NCBI GenBank assembly: GCA_016792625.1
Contig: JAEUKK010000090.1
Location: 1-64,000 of the forward strand
Direction of reading: 5' to 3'
Origin: Deltaproteobacteria bacterium
GTDB taxonomy: Bacteria; Myxococcota_A; UBA796; UBA2385
DNA: 64,000 nt
Shown here: positions 34,294 through 42,453 of the stretch, piece by piece
How the letters are laid out: each line of letters begins with the position of its first letter
Position numbering within the stretch: position 1 is the first letter of the stretch
Notes under the pieces: model-generated
Seen by the model: only the letters and a program-made list of their open reading frames with translations
What the model was told of the DNA's origin: nothing
The model's database searches: none
Position numbers and translations under genes: made by a program

Positions 34294-35166
34294 ATGCGCC
34301 CCGCCCTCGCCCTGCTCGCGCTCACCGCCTGCGCGGACCCCCGCACCTCGGCAGAGGACGCCTCTGCTTGGTTCGACAGCGGCGTCAACGACGACGTAGA
34401 CGAGATCGTGGAGTACACCGAGACGAACTATGACTTCCCGGCGGCCGAGGGCGAGACCATCTCTGCCTTCGCCGGGGCGGTCTTCCCCGTCGACGGCTAC
34501 TGGAACATCTCCTATGGTCCGGGGGAACAGTTCCCCGACGGCGGCTGCCCCTCGGTCGAGGACAGTGACCTCCCCTTCGAGATCGTGGGCACGGTCACCC
34601 TCCGCCCGGCCTGGTACATCAAGACCGACGGCTGCGCCGCGCAGGTCAACGACGACGGCGGGCTCTCGGGCGCCGATGAAGAGAGCGAAGAGAAGTACTA
34701 CTCGAGCTACTTCATCCAAGACCGCAGCGCGGGCATCTTCGTGCTCTTTGACTCGCGCTACGCCCCCTTCGACACGGGTGACAAGGTACGGCTGCGGGTG
34801 CGCGGGGTGCGCACGAGCTTCGACGTCAACATGGTCTATGCCCACGACGTCGTCGAGATCGAGCACCTGCGGGCGCCGCTCTACTATGAGGTCGCCAGCG
34901 GCGCCTTCGCCAACGAGCACATCGGCCGCGTGATGCGCATCGAGGGCACGGTCACCCAAGAGATCGGCACCTTCGGCGACGTCGACATCGAGGCCGATGA
35001 CGGCACCGCCTATACCTTCTCGGTCGCCCAGGACCTCTCTCGCCGCCGCGCGGTCGACCCCAAGCTCGGCCAGCGCATCCAGGTCACCGGGCCGGTCTTC
35101 CTGAGCTATGGCGAATACCCCATCCTGGTGACCCAAGCCGGCCAAGTCAGCCTCCTGGCCGACTGA
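34294..35166 (+). CDS. Lipoprotein with two OB-fold-like domains
   Basis: 290 aa with a very short leader (Cys13, LTAC). An acidic linker, then two successive beta-barrel-like modules: FEIVGTVTLRPAWYIK ... SYFIQDRSAGIFVLFDSRY ... TGDKVRLRVRGVRTSF, and RVMRIEGTVTQEIGTFGDVDIEADDGTAYTF ... GQRIQVTGPVFLSYGEYPILV. This is the pattern of DUF5689-like OB-folds found in exported nuclease-associated proteins. GGAG precedes the ATG. 82 bp after the previous gene and 50 bp before the porin. Confidence 0.72.
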   Translation: MRPALALLALTACADPRTSAEDASAWFDSGVNDDVDEIVEYTETNYDFPAAEGETISAFAGAVFPVDGYWNISYGPGEQFPDGGCPSVEDSDLPFEIVGTVTLRPAWYIKTDGCAAQVNDDGGLSGADEESEEKYYSSYFIQDRSAGIFVLFDSRYAPFDTGDKVRLRVRGVRTSFDVNMVYAHDVVEIEHLRAPLYYEVASGAFANEHIGRVMRIEGTVTQEIGTFGDVDIEADDGTAYTFSVAQDLSRRRAVDPKLGQRIQVTGPVFLSYGEYPILVTQAGQVSLLAD

Positions 35167-35215
35167 CCGTCCCGACCCCGCGCTTCCCGTCCCCGGACCA
35201 GTATCGGAGCCCCCT

Positions 35216-36802
35216 TTGCCTCAGCACCTCTCCCGCGCGCTCGTCGGCGCCCTGCTCCTGCTGCCCCTGCCCGCCTGGGCCCAGTCCGCGCCGGCCACCG
35301 CCGCCTCGGACTTGGAGTACCGCGAGTCCGAGCTCGACCGCCAGAAGGGCAAGCTCGAGGTCCGCGCCGGCTTTGAGACCGAGTGGCACGAGTACGACAA
35401 CCTCGACCTGCGGCCGCTCGACGAGAGCAGCGACCAGGCCATCCTCGACAGCGATGACCGCGACAACTTCGCCTTCACCGGCTTCTTCCTCGATCTGGGC
35501 TACAAGGTCGACGACAAGACCCGCGTGGTGACCAGCCTGAGCCACCGGGGCCTCTGGGGCAATGACCAGATCGGCAACGTCAACGCGTATGGCGGCCTCT
35601 TCTACTTCTCGGCCCTCTACGTCGACTGGGCGCCGGGCGGCCTGGGCGAGAGCCCGGTGCGCGTGCGGGTCGGCCGCGAGTTCTTCCAGATCGGTGGTTT
35701 GGGCGGCGCGCGGGACTATGTGCTGGCCGACGTGCTCGACGAGGCGCGGGTGACGGTCAAGCTGGGCAACAAGGGCCGCATCGAGCTCATCCCCATGACC
35801 GTGGTGGGCAGCTCGTCTGAGAACGACAACGCCAACTTCGTCAGCTTCATCGGGCAGTCCACGACGCAGACCTTCGGCTTCCGCGGCGCCCACATGACCA
35901 AGCGCAGCGGCGGCATGGTGGTGCTCGACGGCATCACCAAGGGCCTCGACATGCGGGCCTATGGCTTCTACACCAAGGTCGGCGCGCTCGGCTCGGGCAG
36001 CGACATCAGCTACAACGGTGAGCTGGGCAACTTCTCCGACAACGACTGGGTGGCCAACTTCGGCCTGCGCGGCAGCTACGCGGTGGCCGGCGGCGTGGTG
36101 ACCCCCTTCGCCTCGGTCGACCTCTCTCGCGGCGTCGACCGCAAAGAGCTGGTCACCCAAGACGTGAACTGCGACGGCATGGCGATCATGGCCGGCCTCA
36201 CCGTGAACACCGGCGGCGAAGACGACGGCCTGCACGGCGAGGCCAGCTACTTCAACGCCCAGGGCGCCGCCTACACCGACGACGGCCAGCAGTACAGCCA
36301 CGGCTATGTGGGCATGAAGGCCCAGCAGGCCGGCGGCACGCTGACCAACCGCCTGATGGGCTGGCACCCCAGCGCCTATGTCGGCATGTTCGGCATCTCG
36401 GATGACGTGCACGACGTTGATCGCAAGGCGGGCACCCAGGTCATCCACGCCAACGTCGGCTACACGCTGCCCATGGGCCTAGACGTCACGGCGTCCTACT
36501 GGACCTTCAAAGACACCGGCATCACCGCCCTAGACCCAGCCGATCTGGAGCGCATCGACCCGCCCTACGGCTACTCGCGGGCCGAGTTCGCCGCCGAGGA
36601 GCGGGTGGGCAAGGCGCTCGGCCAAGAGATCAACCTCGACATCTCCTATGGCCTGACCAAACACATCGACGTGTTCGCCAACGGCGCGGTCTTCCTCCCC
36701 GGCGACTTCTACGCGACCGACATCGCCCGCATCGCCGGCGACCAGCTCGGCGGGCAGGCCACGGCCTGGGGTGCCAACGGCGGCACCCGGGTGCGCTTCT
36801 GA
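35216..36802 (+). CDS. Outer-membrane beta-barrel (porin-like) protein
   Basis: 528 aa beginning at TTG (35216), GGAG six to seven bases before. Signal peptide ends AWAQSAPA (about residue 24). The rest is alternating amphipathic strands rich in aromatic residues (LEVRAGFETEWHEYDNL, FTGFFLDLGYKVDDKTRVVTSL, DVTASYWTFKDTG, INLDISYGLTKHIDVFANGAVFLP) and ends in a Phe (TRVRF*), the outer-membrane beta-barrel sorting signal. A short coiled segment follows the signal (LEYRESELDRQKG). Alginate-export-like length. The stop overlaps the next start (TGATG). Transport substrate unknown. Confidence 0.87.
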   Translation: MPQHLSRALVGALLLLPLPAWAQSAPATAASDLEYRESELDRQKGKLEVRAGFETEWHEYDNLDLRPLDESSDQAILDSDDRDNFAFTGFFLDLGYKVDDKTRVVTSLSHRGLWGNDQIGNVNAYGGLFYFSALYVDWAPGGLGESPVRVRVGREFFQIGGLGGARDYVLADVLDEARVTVKLGNKGRIELIPMTVVGSSSENDNANFVSFIGQSTTQTFGFRGAHMTKRSGGMVVLDGITKGLDMRAYGFYTKVGALGSGSDISYNGELGNFSDNDWVANFGLRGSYAVAGGVVTPFASVDLSRGVDRKELVTQDVNCDGMAIMAGLTVNTGGEDDGLHGEASYFNAQGAAYTDDGQQYSHGYVGMKAQQAGGTLTNRLMGWHPSAYVGMFGISDDVHDVDRKAGTQVIHANVGYTLPMGLDVTASYWTFKDTGITALDPADLERIDPPYGYSRAEFAAEERVGKALGQEINLDISYGLTKHIDVFANGAVFLPGDFYATDIARIAGDQLGGQATAWGANGGTRVRF

Positions 36803-37518
36803 TGCGCGCGGCGGCGGGCGCGCTCGCGCTGCTGCTGCTGGCCGGCTGCGAGGGTGACCCCTCGGCCGAGGCCGACGAGGGCGTGGGCTACCGCGACGGC
36901 CAAGACGGCGGCGCCACCTCGGGCGAGCGCGGCACGGTCAAGATCACCGAGATCTTGTGGTCGGGCAGCGTGCGCGGCGACGGCGCGCGCGACCAGACCG
37001 ACATCTTCATCGAGCTGCGCAACGAGAGCCACCGCGACATCAACATCTCGGGCTGGCGGCTCGTATTTGAGGGGCCGCTCAGCTACACGCTGCGCATCCC
37101 CGACAATGACGTGCAGATCAGCACCGGCGCGCACATCTTCATCGCCACGAAGAACACCGGCTGCTTCCCCGCGCCCGACTTGGTGATGCCCGAGCTGCGC
37201 CTCTCAGACGGCGACCCCTTCGAGATCACCCTGCTCGACGCCGATGAGCGCCTGATCGAGTCTGTGGGCAACCCCGACGCCCCGCCCTACGCCGGCGGCT
37301 GGGACCAGAAGCGCTCGCGCAGCATGGAGCGGGTCGAGCTGATGTTCGGGGGAGAGGGCTTCTTCCCGCAGGCTTGGCACTTCTACACCCCCGCCGCGGT
37401 CGACGTGCCCAACAACGACCGGGTCGACCCGGAGTGCCTCGAGCGCACCCACGCCTCCCCCGGTCGTCCGAACTCTCCAGATTACTCGGGGGCCTACGCC
37501 TCGGGGAGCCTCGAATGA
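36802..37518 (+). CDS. Lamin-tail-domain (LTD) lipoprotein
   Basis: 238 aa; leader ends LAGC (Cys16), acidic Gly linker, then an LTD fold: VKITEILWSGSVRG ... DQTDIFIELRNESHRDINISGWRLVFEG ... ISTGAHIFIATK ... FEITLLDADERLIESVG. The C-terminal WHFYTPAAVDVPNNDR and THASPGRPNSPD are the typical LTD ending ('T-P-G-x-x-N'). LTDs in bacteria usually accompany exported nucleases and phosphodiesterases. Overlaps both neighbours by 1 and 4 nt. Confidence 0.82.
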   Translation: MRAAAGALALLLLAGCEGDPSAEADEGVGYRDGQDGGATSGERGTVKITEILWSGSVRGDGARDQTDIFIELRNESHRDINISGWRLVFEGPLSYTLRIPDNDVQISTGAHIFIATKNTGCFPAPDLVMPELRLSDGDPFEITLLDADERLIESVGNPDAPPYAGGWDQKRSRSMERVELMFGGEGFFPQAWHFYTPAAVDVPNNDRVDPECLERTHASPGRPNSPDYSGAYASGSLE

Positions 37519-38684
37519 GCGCCACCGCCCGTGTGCTCCGGCTGACCTCTCCCCTGCTCGCGCTGGTCGGCGCGGTGGGCTGCGCGCCCCCGGCGGTCGA
37601 CGCCGAGGCCCGCACCCGCCTGCAGCTCGCCCGCACGGGCGACGAGGCCGCCGCGGCGACCGCGCAGTTCGTCGACGCCATCGACAGCGCCGAGCTCGAG
37701 CTGGCCGTCGCCCTGCCCGCCCTGGTCGAGGTCGAGCTGGCCGACGCGATCATCCGCGCCCAAGACCGGGGCGTGGCGATCGAGGTCATCACCGACGTCG
37801 ACCGGGCCGAAGACCCGGGCGTGGCCTTGCTCGCCGCGGCCGAGGTGCCGCTCAAGCTGGCCGACCCCGGCATCGCCTACCAAGACTTCGCGGTCAACCT
37901 CGAGCTGGCCTTCCCGGGCGAGGCGGTGCAGATGTCGCACGCCTACGCCGTGGTCGACCGCACCCGCGTGCTCTCGGCCCCCTTCCTCGGCGGGGGTGAC
38001 GTCGGCGAGAACCTCGTGGTCGACGTAGAGAGCGAAGACATCGCCTGGGACTTCTTGCTCGAGCACGGGCAGATCTTCGGCGGGCTCGACGCCTCGTCGC
38101 TGACCGCCTACTCGGCCGGCGCCAAGTCGATCGTCGACCCCAACTGGCTCTACCCGACCCAATCTTCGCTCACCGTTGAGCTCTGGTTTGGCCCACAAGA
38201 GCGCCTGATCAAGCGGGTGATCGACGCGGTCTACGCGTCCAAAGCCGACGTAAGCATCCTGACCGACGATATGTTCGACAAAGGTTTGGCCACCGCGCTG
38301 CAAGCCAAGGCCGCCGACGGCTTCCCCATGCAGGTCATCGTCGGGCAGCGCTTCGGCACCCAGTCGCCCCAGCTCAGCAGCGAGCTGCGTGACGCCGCGC
38401 CCGATGTGTCCAAGTTCATCCTCAGCGATGAGCGGCGGCTGCCCACGGTGGTCCTCATCGACCAGGGCACCGACCCGGTCGGGGGCAAGCCGCGCACGCG
38501 CGCTTTTGTGCTGACCCACGAGCTGGTCAGCGCCACCCGCACCCTGGGCATCGAGCCGCTGCGCAGCGACCAGCTCATCGACGGCCACCTCTGGGTGCTC
38601 GGGCAGACCGGCGAGGTCGGCCCCGAGATCACCCAGCTCCAAGAGCTGATCGACGAGCACCTCGACCTCTCGGAGGCCCTGTGA
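37515..38684 (+). CDS. Degenerate phospholipase D-like lipoprotein
   Basis: 389 aa; leader ends AVGC (Cys23). Fold reads as two PLD halves (AATAQFVDAIDSAELELAVALP, ADAIIRAQDRGVAIEVITDVDR; LIKRVIDAVYASKADVSILTDD), but the first HKD is SHAYAVVDRTRVL with Tyr in place of Lys, and the second half has no HKD (RAFVLTHELV). Most likely a non-catalytic PLD partner. It is sandwiched by 4-nt overlaps (ATGA, GTGA) between the LTD lipoprotein and the active PLD-LTD fusion, suggesting a stoichiometric complex. Confidence 0.77.
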   Translation: MSATARVLRLTSPLLALVGAVGCAPPAVDAEARTRLQLARTGDEAAAATAQFVDAIDSAELELAVALPALVEVELADAIIRAQDRGVAIEVITDVDRAEDPGVALLAAAEVPLKLADPGIAYQDFAVNLELAFPGEAVQMSHAYAVVDRTRVLSAPFLGGGDVGENLVVDVESEDIAWDFLLEHGQIFGGLDASSLTAYSAGAKSIVDPNWLYPTQSSLTVELWFGPQERLIKRVIDAVYASKADVSILTDDMFDKGLATALQAKAADGFPMQVIVGQRFGTQSPQLSSELRDAAPDVSKFILSDERRLPTVVLIDQGTDPVGGKPRTRAFVLTHELVSATRTLGIEPLRSDQLIDGHLWVLGQTGEVGPEITQLQELIDEHLDLSEAL

Positions 38685-40474
38685 GCCGGAACCTCCCGCT
38701 GCCCCGCCGCGCCCCCTCCCTCTGGTTGAGCCTCGCGCTCATCGCCTGCGGCCCGCCCTCGGCGGCCGACCTCGACAGCACCCGCGGCGGCCGGGTCGAT
38801 GTCTTCTTCAACGAGCCGGGCACCCGCACCGCCAACCAGTGGGACCCGGACGCCATCCGCGTGATGGTCGACCTGATCAACGGCGCCAGCGCCACCCTCG
38901 ACTTCGCGGTGATGGGTTTTAGTGAGCCCCGGGTGGTCGCGGCGATCGAGGCCGCCTGGGACCGCGGCGTCGAGGTCCGCATGGTGGGCGACGCCGGCCA
39001 CATCTACGGCACCAGCGGCTACACCGTGCTGGCCGACCGTCAGGTGCCGATGTCGATCGGCAATATGCCGCACATCATGCACAACAAGTTCATGGTGGTC
39101 GACGGCCGTTTTGTGTTCTGTGGCACCGCCAACTGGACCGAGTCCGACCTGGCGATGAACAGCAACAACTTCCTGATGATGGACTCGCCGGCCGTGGCCG
39201 CAGACTTCACCGCCGAGTTCGAGCAGATGTTCAACGGCCTGTTCGGAAACAACAAGGTCGAGCTCGACAATGGCCGGGTCTACCAGGTCGGCGACACCGA
39301 GGTCGAGGTCTGGTTCAGCCCCAACGAAGACGCCATGGGGCGGATGCGGCAGTACCTCAACGCCGCCCAAGAGAGCGTGCGCTTCACCATCTTCGCGTTT
39401 ACGAAAAACGAGGTCGGCGGGGATATGGTGCGCAAACAAGAGGAGTTCAAGGCGCTCGACCTCGCCGCGGGGATGAGCGAGGCGGACTGGGCGGCGACCG
39501 ACTTCCGCGACAAACGTTCGGTGGCCGGGGTCATCGACCAGTCGCAGCTGCACAGCAACGGGCAATACCACGAGGTCTATCGCCTGCTCGGCGCGGGGAT
39601 CTCGCTGCACCTCGACGGCAACGACAACTCGATGCAGCCCGGCGACTACCAAGCCGGCGGTGGCCGCCTGCACAGCAAGACCATGCTGATGGATCTGAAG
39701 GGCGACGAGCCCGTCGTGGTCACCGGCTCGTTCAACTGGAGCGCCAGCGCCACCCAGAGCAACGACGAGTACCTGCTCGTGCTCAAGTCGCCGCGGATCG
39801 CGAGCCTCTACGACCAATACTTCGACCACCTCTGGGACACCGGCCGCCGCCTCGGCTCGGCGCGGGTCGGCGACGGCTCGGTGAACGTCGGCGACGTCGT
39901 GATCAACGAGGTCATGTGGTATGGCGCCCACTCGGGCGACGAGGTCGGCTTCGACGAGTTCATCGAGCTGCGCAACCTGACCGGCGAGGCCATCCCGCTC
40001 GACATGTGGCAGCTGACCAACGCCGACGACGTGGTGGTGGGCCTGCCGCCGGGCTCGGTCATCCCGCCCTTCGGCACCTTCCTCATCGTCGACCACGTGC
40101 TCGATACCTATGTCGACGGCGCGCCCCAGGATGAGAACAGCGCCTACCTGCGCGGCGATCTGGTGGTCAGCACCTTTAACGACAACCGCCAGTCGCGCCT
40201 CTACCTCAAAGATGGCGCGCTGGAGCTGACCTTGCGCGACCCCGACGGGGTTGAGATCGACCGCGCCGGGGATGGCGGCCCCGCCTTCGCCGGCGGCCCG
40301 AGCAGCGACGGCCTGACCGTGCGCAGCATGGAGCGCCGCCTCGATCCGGGGGACGGCGCCAGCCGCGGCTCTTGGTACAGCTACACCGGCTCGACCGGTT
40401 CGGGCGTGGTCAACCCCGACTACGCGGCGGAGATCTTGGCCAGCCCGGGTGAGGACAACTCATCCGAGCCTTGA
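38681..40474 (+). CDS. PLD-family lipoprotein fused to a lamin-tail domain
   Basis: 597 aa starting at GTG overlapping the previous TGA. Leader ends LIAC (Cys23). Two intact HKD motifs: MHNKFMVVDGRF then GTANWTESD (about 130-150), and LHSKTMLMDLKGDE then GSFNWSASA (about 328-355). From about residue 405 an LTD: VVINEVMWYGAHSGDEVGFDEFIELRN ... GTFLIVDHV ... LYLKDGALELTLRDPDGVEIDRAG, ending VVNPDYAAEILASPG. An outer-surface phosphodiesterase acting on phospholipid or DNA is predicted. Last gene of the cluster; a hairpin follows. Confidence 0.88.
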   Translation: MSRNLPLPRRAPSLWLSLALIACGPPSAADLDSTRGGRVDVFFNEPGTRTANQWDPDAIRVMVDLINGASATLDFAVMGFSEPRVVAAIEAAWDRGVEVRMVGDAGHIYGTSGYTVLADRQVPMSIGNMPHIMHNKFMVVDGRFVFCGTANWTESDLAMNSNNFLMMDSPAVAADFTAEFEQMFNGLFGNNKVELDNGRVYQVGDTEVEVWFSPNEDAMGRMRQYLNAAQESVRFTIFAFTKNEVGGDMVRKQEEFKALDLAAGMSEADWAATDFRDKRSVAGVIDQSQLHSNGQYHEVYRLLGAGISLHLDGNDNSMQPGDYQAGGGRLHSKTMLMDLKGDEPVVVTGSFNWSASATQSNDEYLLVLKSPRIASLYDQYFDHLWDTGRRLGSARVGDGSVNVGDVVINEVMWYGAHSGDEVGFDEFIELRNLTGEAIPLDMWQLTNADDVVVGLPPGSVIPPFGTFLIVDHVLDTYVDGAPQDENSAYLRGDLVVSTFNDNRQSRLYLKDGALELTLRDPDGVEIDRAGDGGPAFAGGPSSDGLTVRSMERRLDPGDGASRGSWYSYTGSTGSGVVNPDYAAEILASPGEDNSSEP

Positions 40475-40508
40475 CCGCCCCCTAAGAATGGGGAGCCCGG
40501 GTCGATAC

Positions 40509-40532
40509 CCCGCCCGCCAACCGGCGGACGGG
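40509..40532. terminator. Hairpin between convergent genes
   Basis: A stem of ten pairs (one mismatch), CCCGCCCGCC / GGCGGACGGG with loop AACC, in the 74-bp gap between the PLD-LTD gene and the convergent MopE-type lipoprotein. No T-tract on either side, so termination by hairpin alone is an inference. Confidence 0.45.
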
Positions 40533-40548
40533 GGCCATCGAGCCGCGC

Positions 40549-42378
40549 TCAGATCGCGCAGGTCCACAGCGCCGAGGGCAGCTCGACCGTGCCACCTTCG
40601 CCGGCCAGCACGAACTCCTGGCCTTCGGCGATGGCGAGGTCCTCGGCGACGGGCATGCCGTCGACGTAGATGTGGGCGAAGCCCGGCTCGACCAGCACGA
40701 GCACGGAGCGCGGGCCCATGGCCGGCGGCAGATCACCGTCAGCCACGTTGATCACGTCGCCGTCGGTGCCCACCACATGCACGCCCGCGTCGTCCACCCG
40801 AAGGCGCAGGCCCTGGCCCTCCCCCGCGAGGGCGGTCGGGCCGCTGGCCGCGCCGCGCTCGGCGAAGGTGAGGGCGAAGGTCGCGCCCGCCGGCCGGGCC
40901 AGGCTGAGGGCGAGCTGCTCCCGCTCCTCCCCCGAGGCCAGCGGCAGGTGCGCCGCGCCCCAGGTGCCTCCACCCAGGACGTAGCCGTCGCCCGCCTCGC
41001 CGGCGTCGCCGGTGAAGTAGAGCAGCTCGCTGCTGGTCAGCTGGTCTTCATCGACGTTGCCGTCGCAGTTGTTGTCGCCACCGTCGCAGGCCTCGGGCGC
41101 GCCGGGCCGGATGTGCGCGTCGTTGTCGTCGCAGTCGCTGCTGTTGGACACTTGGCCCGGCTGGATCTGGCAGGCCCGCGCCACACGCGCCGGGTCGCCC
41201 CAGCCGTCACCATCGGCGTCGGCGTAGAAGATGAGGCCGCTGCTCACCAGCAGGCCCGCGTCGTCATCGTCGATGAGGCCGTTGCAGTCGTCGTCCACGC
41301 GGTTGCAGACCTCGAGCGCGCCGGGGCGGATCTGGGCGTCGTGGTCATCGCAGTCCACCGTGGCGTCGGCGCCGTCGCCGTCCGCGTCCACGGGGCGGGT
41401 CAGGCTGAGGTTCAGGCGCGCCGGGTTCACCATGCGGTTCCCGTGGGCGTCCTCGAGCCAGAGGTAGACCGTATGGGCACCGTCGGCGTCGGGCAGCACG
41501 AAGCGCGCGGTCTCGGAGTAGGCCGTCCAGTCCAGGCACGGCGCGCTGGTCGACAGGCACATCGCCGCGACCGGGCTGTCGTCCTTGGCCTCGATGAGCA
41601 GGTCGACCGGCCGGCTGGTGCGGGCCAGCTCACCGTCCACCGGCGCGAAGGTGGTGACCTCGGGGGCGACGAGCTCGGGGTAGGGCACGGCCTCGACGAC
41701 CACACCGGTCGAGATGTGGCCGACCGCGTCCACGCCGCAGATCCGCCAACCGTAGCGCTGATCCATGGTGAGATCGGTCACGCGCATGCCGGTGCCCTCA
41801 CCGGCGTAGATGAGGGTGCCATCGGCGCAGCTGGTGGGGATCCGCCCCTCTTCCTGCGCGACGAGGTAGCCGACCACGCCGACGCCCTCGTCCGAGAAGC
41901 CCCACCAGTCGAGGTGGACCACGCCCGGGCGCAGCGTGGCCTCAGCCTCGCCGTCCTCGGGCCCGAACCGATCCAGCCAGAAGCGCGCGACATGGGGGCG
42001 CGGGCTCACGTTGCCGCGGCCATCCTTGAACCAGAGCTGGACGGCCTTCTGCCCCTCACCGGGGCTGAGCTCGACCTCGATCTGCCCCTGCCAAGGCGAG
42101 AAGTCGGCGCAGTCTTTGAGGCCTTCGCCCACACAGACCCCAGTGATCCCGTTGAGGTCGGTGACGTCGGCGCTGATCACCACGTCGCGCGAGGTGACGA
42201 CCTTGCGCCCATCTTGGAGGGCGGTGGCGTCGGCCACGGCGAGGTTGCGGACGGTGGGGGGCAGCAGGTCAACCTTCGGGGTGCTGCGGCCGGTGAGGGC
42301 GTCGGCGGCGCCCTCGACGCCCCCATCACAGGCGGTCAGGAGCGCGATCAGGGTCAGGGCTGGGCTTGGTCGGGTCAT
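40549..42378 (-). CDS. MopE-type metal-binding-motif lipoprotein
   Basis: 609 aa; GGAGG seven bases before the ATG, leader ends LLTAC (Cys17). Residues about 40-330 form three Ig/fibronectin-like beta domains (VVISADVTDLNG, EGKIPTSCADGTLIYAGEGT-type, VDLLIEAKDDSPVAAMCLSTS). Residues about 340-455 hold two long MopE-like units (DADGDGADATVDCDDHDAQIRPGALEVCN, DADGDGWGDPARVARACQ, NSSDCDDNDAHIRPGAPE). The C-terminal 150 residues are a beta-sandwich (ATFALTFAERG, HVVGTDGDVINVADG). Predicted surface lipoprotein binding divalent metal; ligand or function unknown. Confidence 0.82.
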   Translation of the reverse strand: MTRPSPALTLIALLTACDGGVEGAADALTGRSTPKVDLLPPTVRNLAVADATALQDGRKVVTSRDVVISADVTDLNGITGVCVGEGLKDCADFSPWQGQIEVELSPGEGQKAVQLWFKDGRGNVSPRPHVARFWLDRFGPEDGEAEATLRPGVVHLDWWGFSDEGVGVVGYLVAQEEGRIPTSCADGTLIYAGEGTGMRVTDLTMDQRYGWRICGVDAVGHISTGVVVEAVPYPELVAPEVTTFAPVDGELARTSRPVDLLIEAKDDSPVAAMCLSTSAPCLDWTAYSETARFVLPDADGAHTVYLWLEDAHGNRMVNPARLNLSLTRPVDADGDGADATVDCDDHDAQIRPGALEVCNRVDDDCNGLIDDDDAGLLVSSGLIFYADADGDGWGDPARVARACQIQPGQVSNSSDCDDNDAHIRPGAPEACDGGDNNCDGNVDEDQLTSSELLYFTGDAGEAGDGYVLGGGTWGAAHLPLASGEEREQLALSLARPAGATFALTFAERGAASGPTALAGEGQGLRLRVDDAGVHVVGTDGDVINVADGDLPPAMGPRSVLVLVEPGFAHIYVDGMPVAEDLAIAEGQEFVLAGEGGTVELPSALWTCAI

Positions 42379-42453
42379 GGTGGTCCTCCGCCGCGGGGTT
42401 CGGAACCGCGCCGCCGGACCGATAGGCCCTCCTCCCCTGATCCCTGGCCTCGA

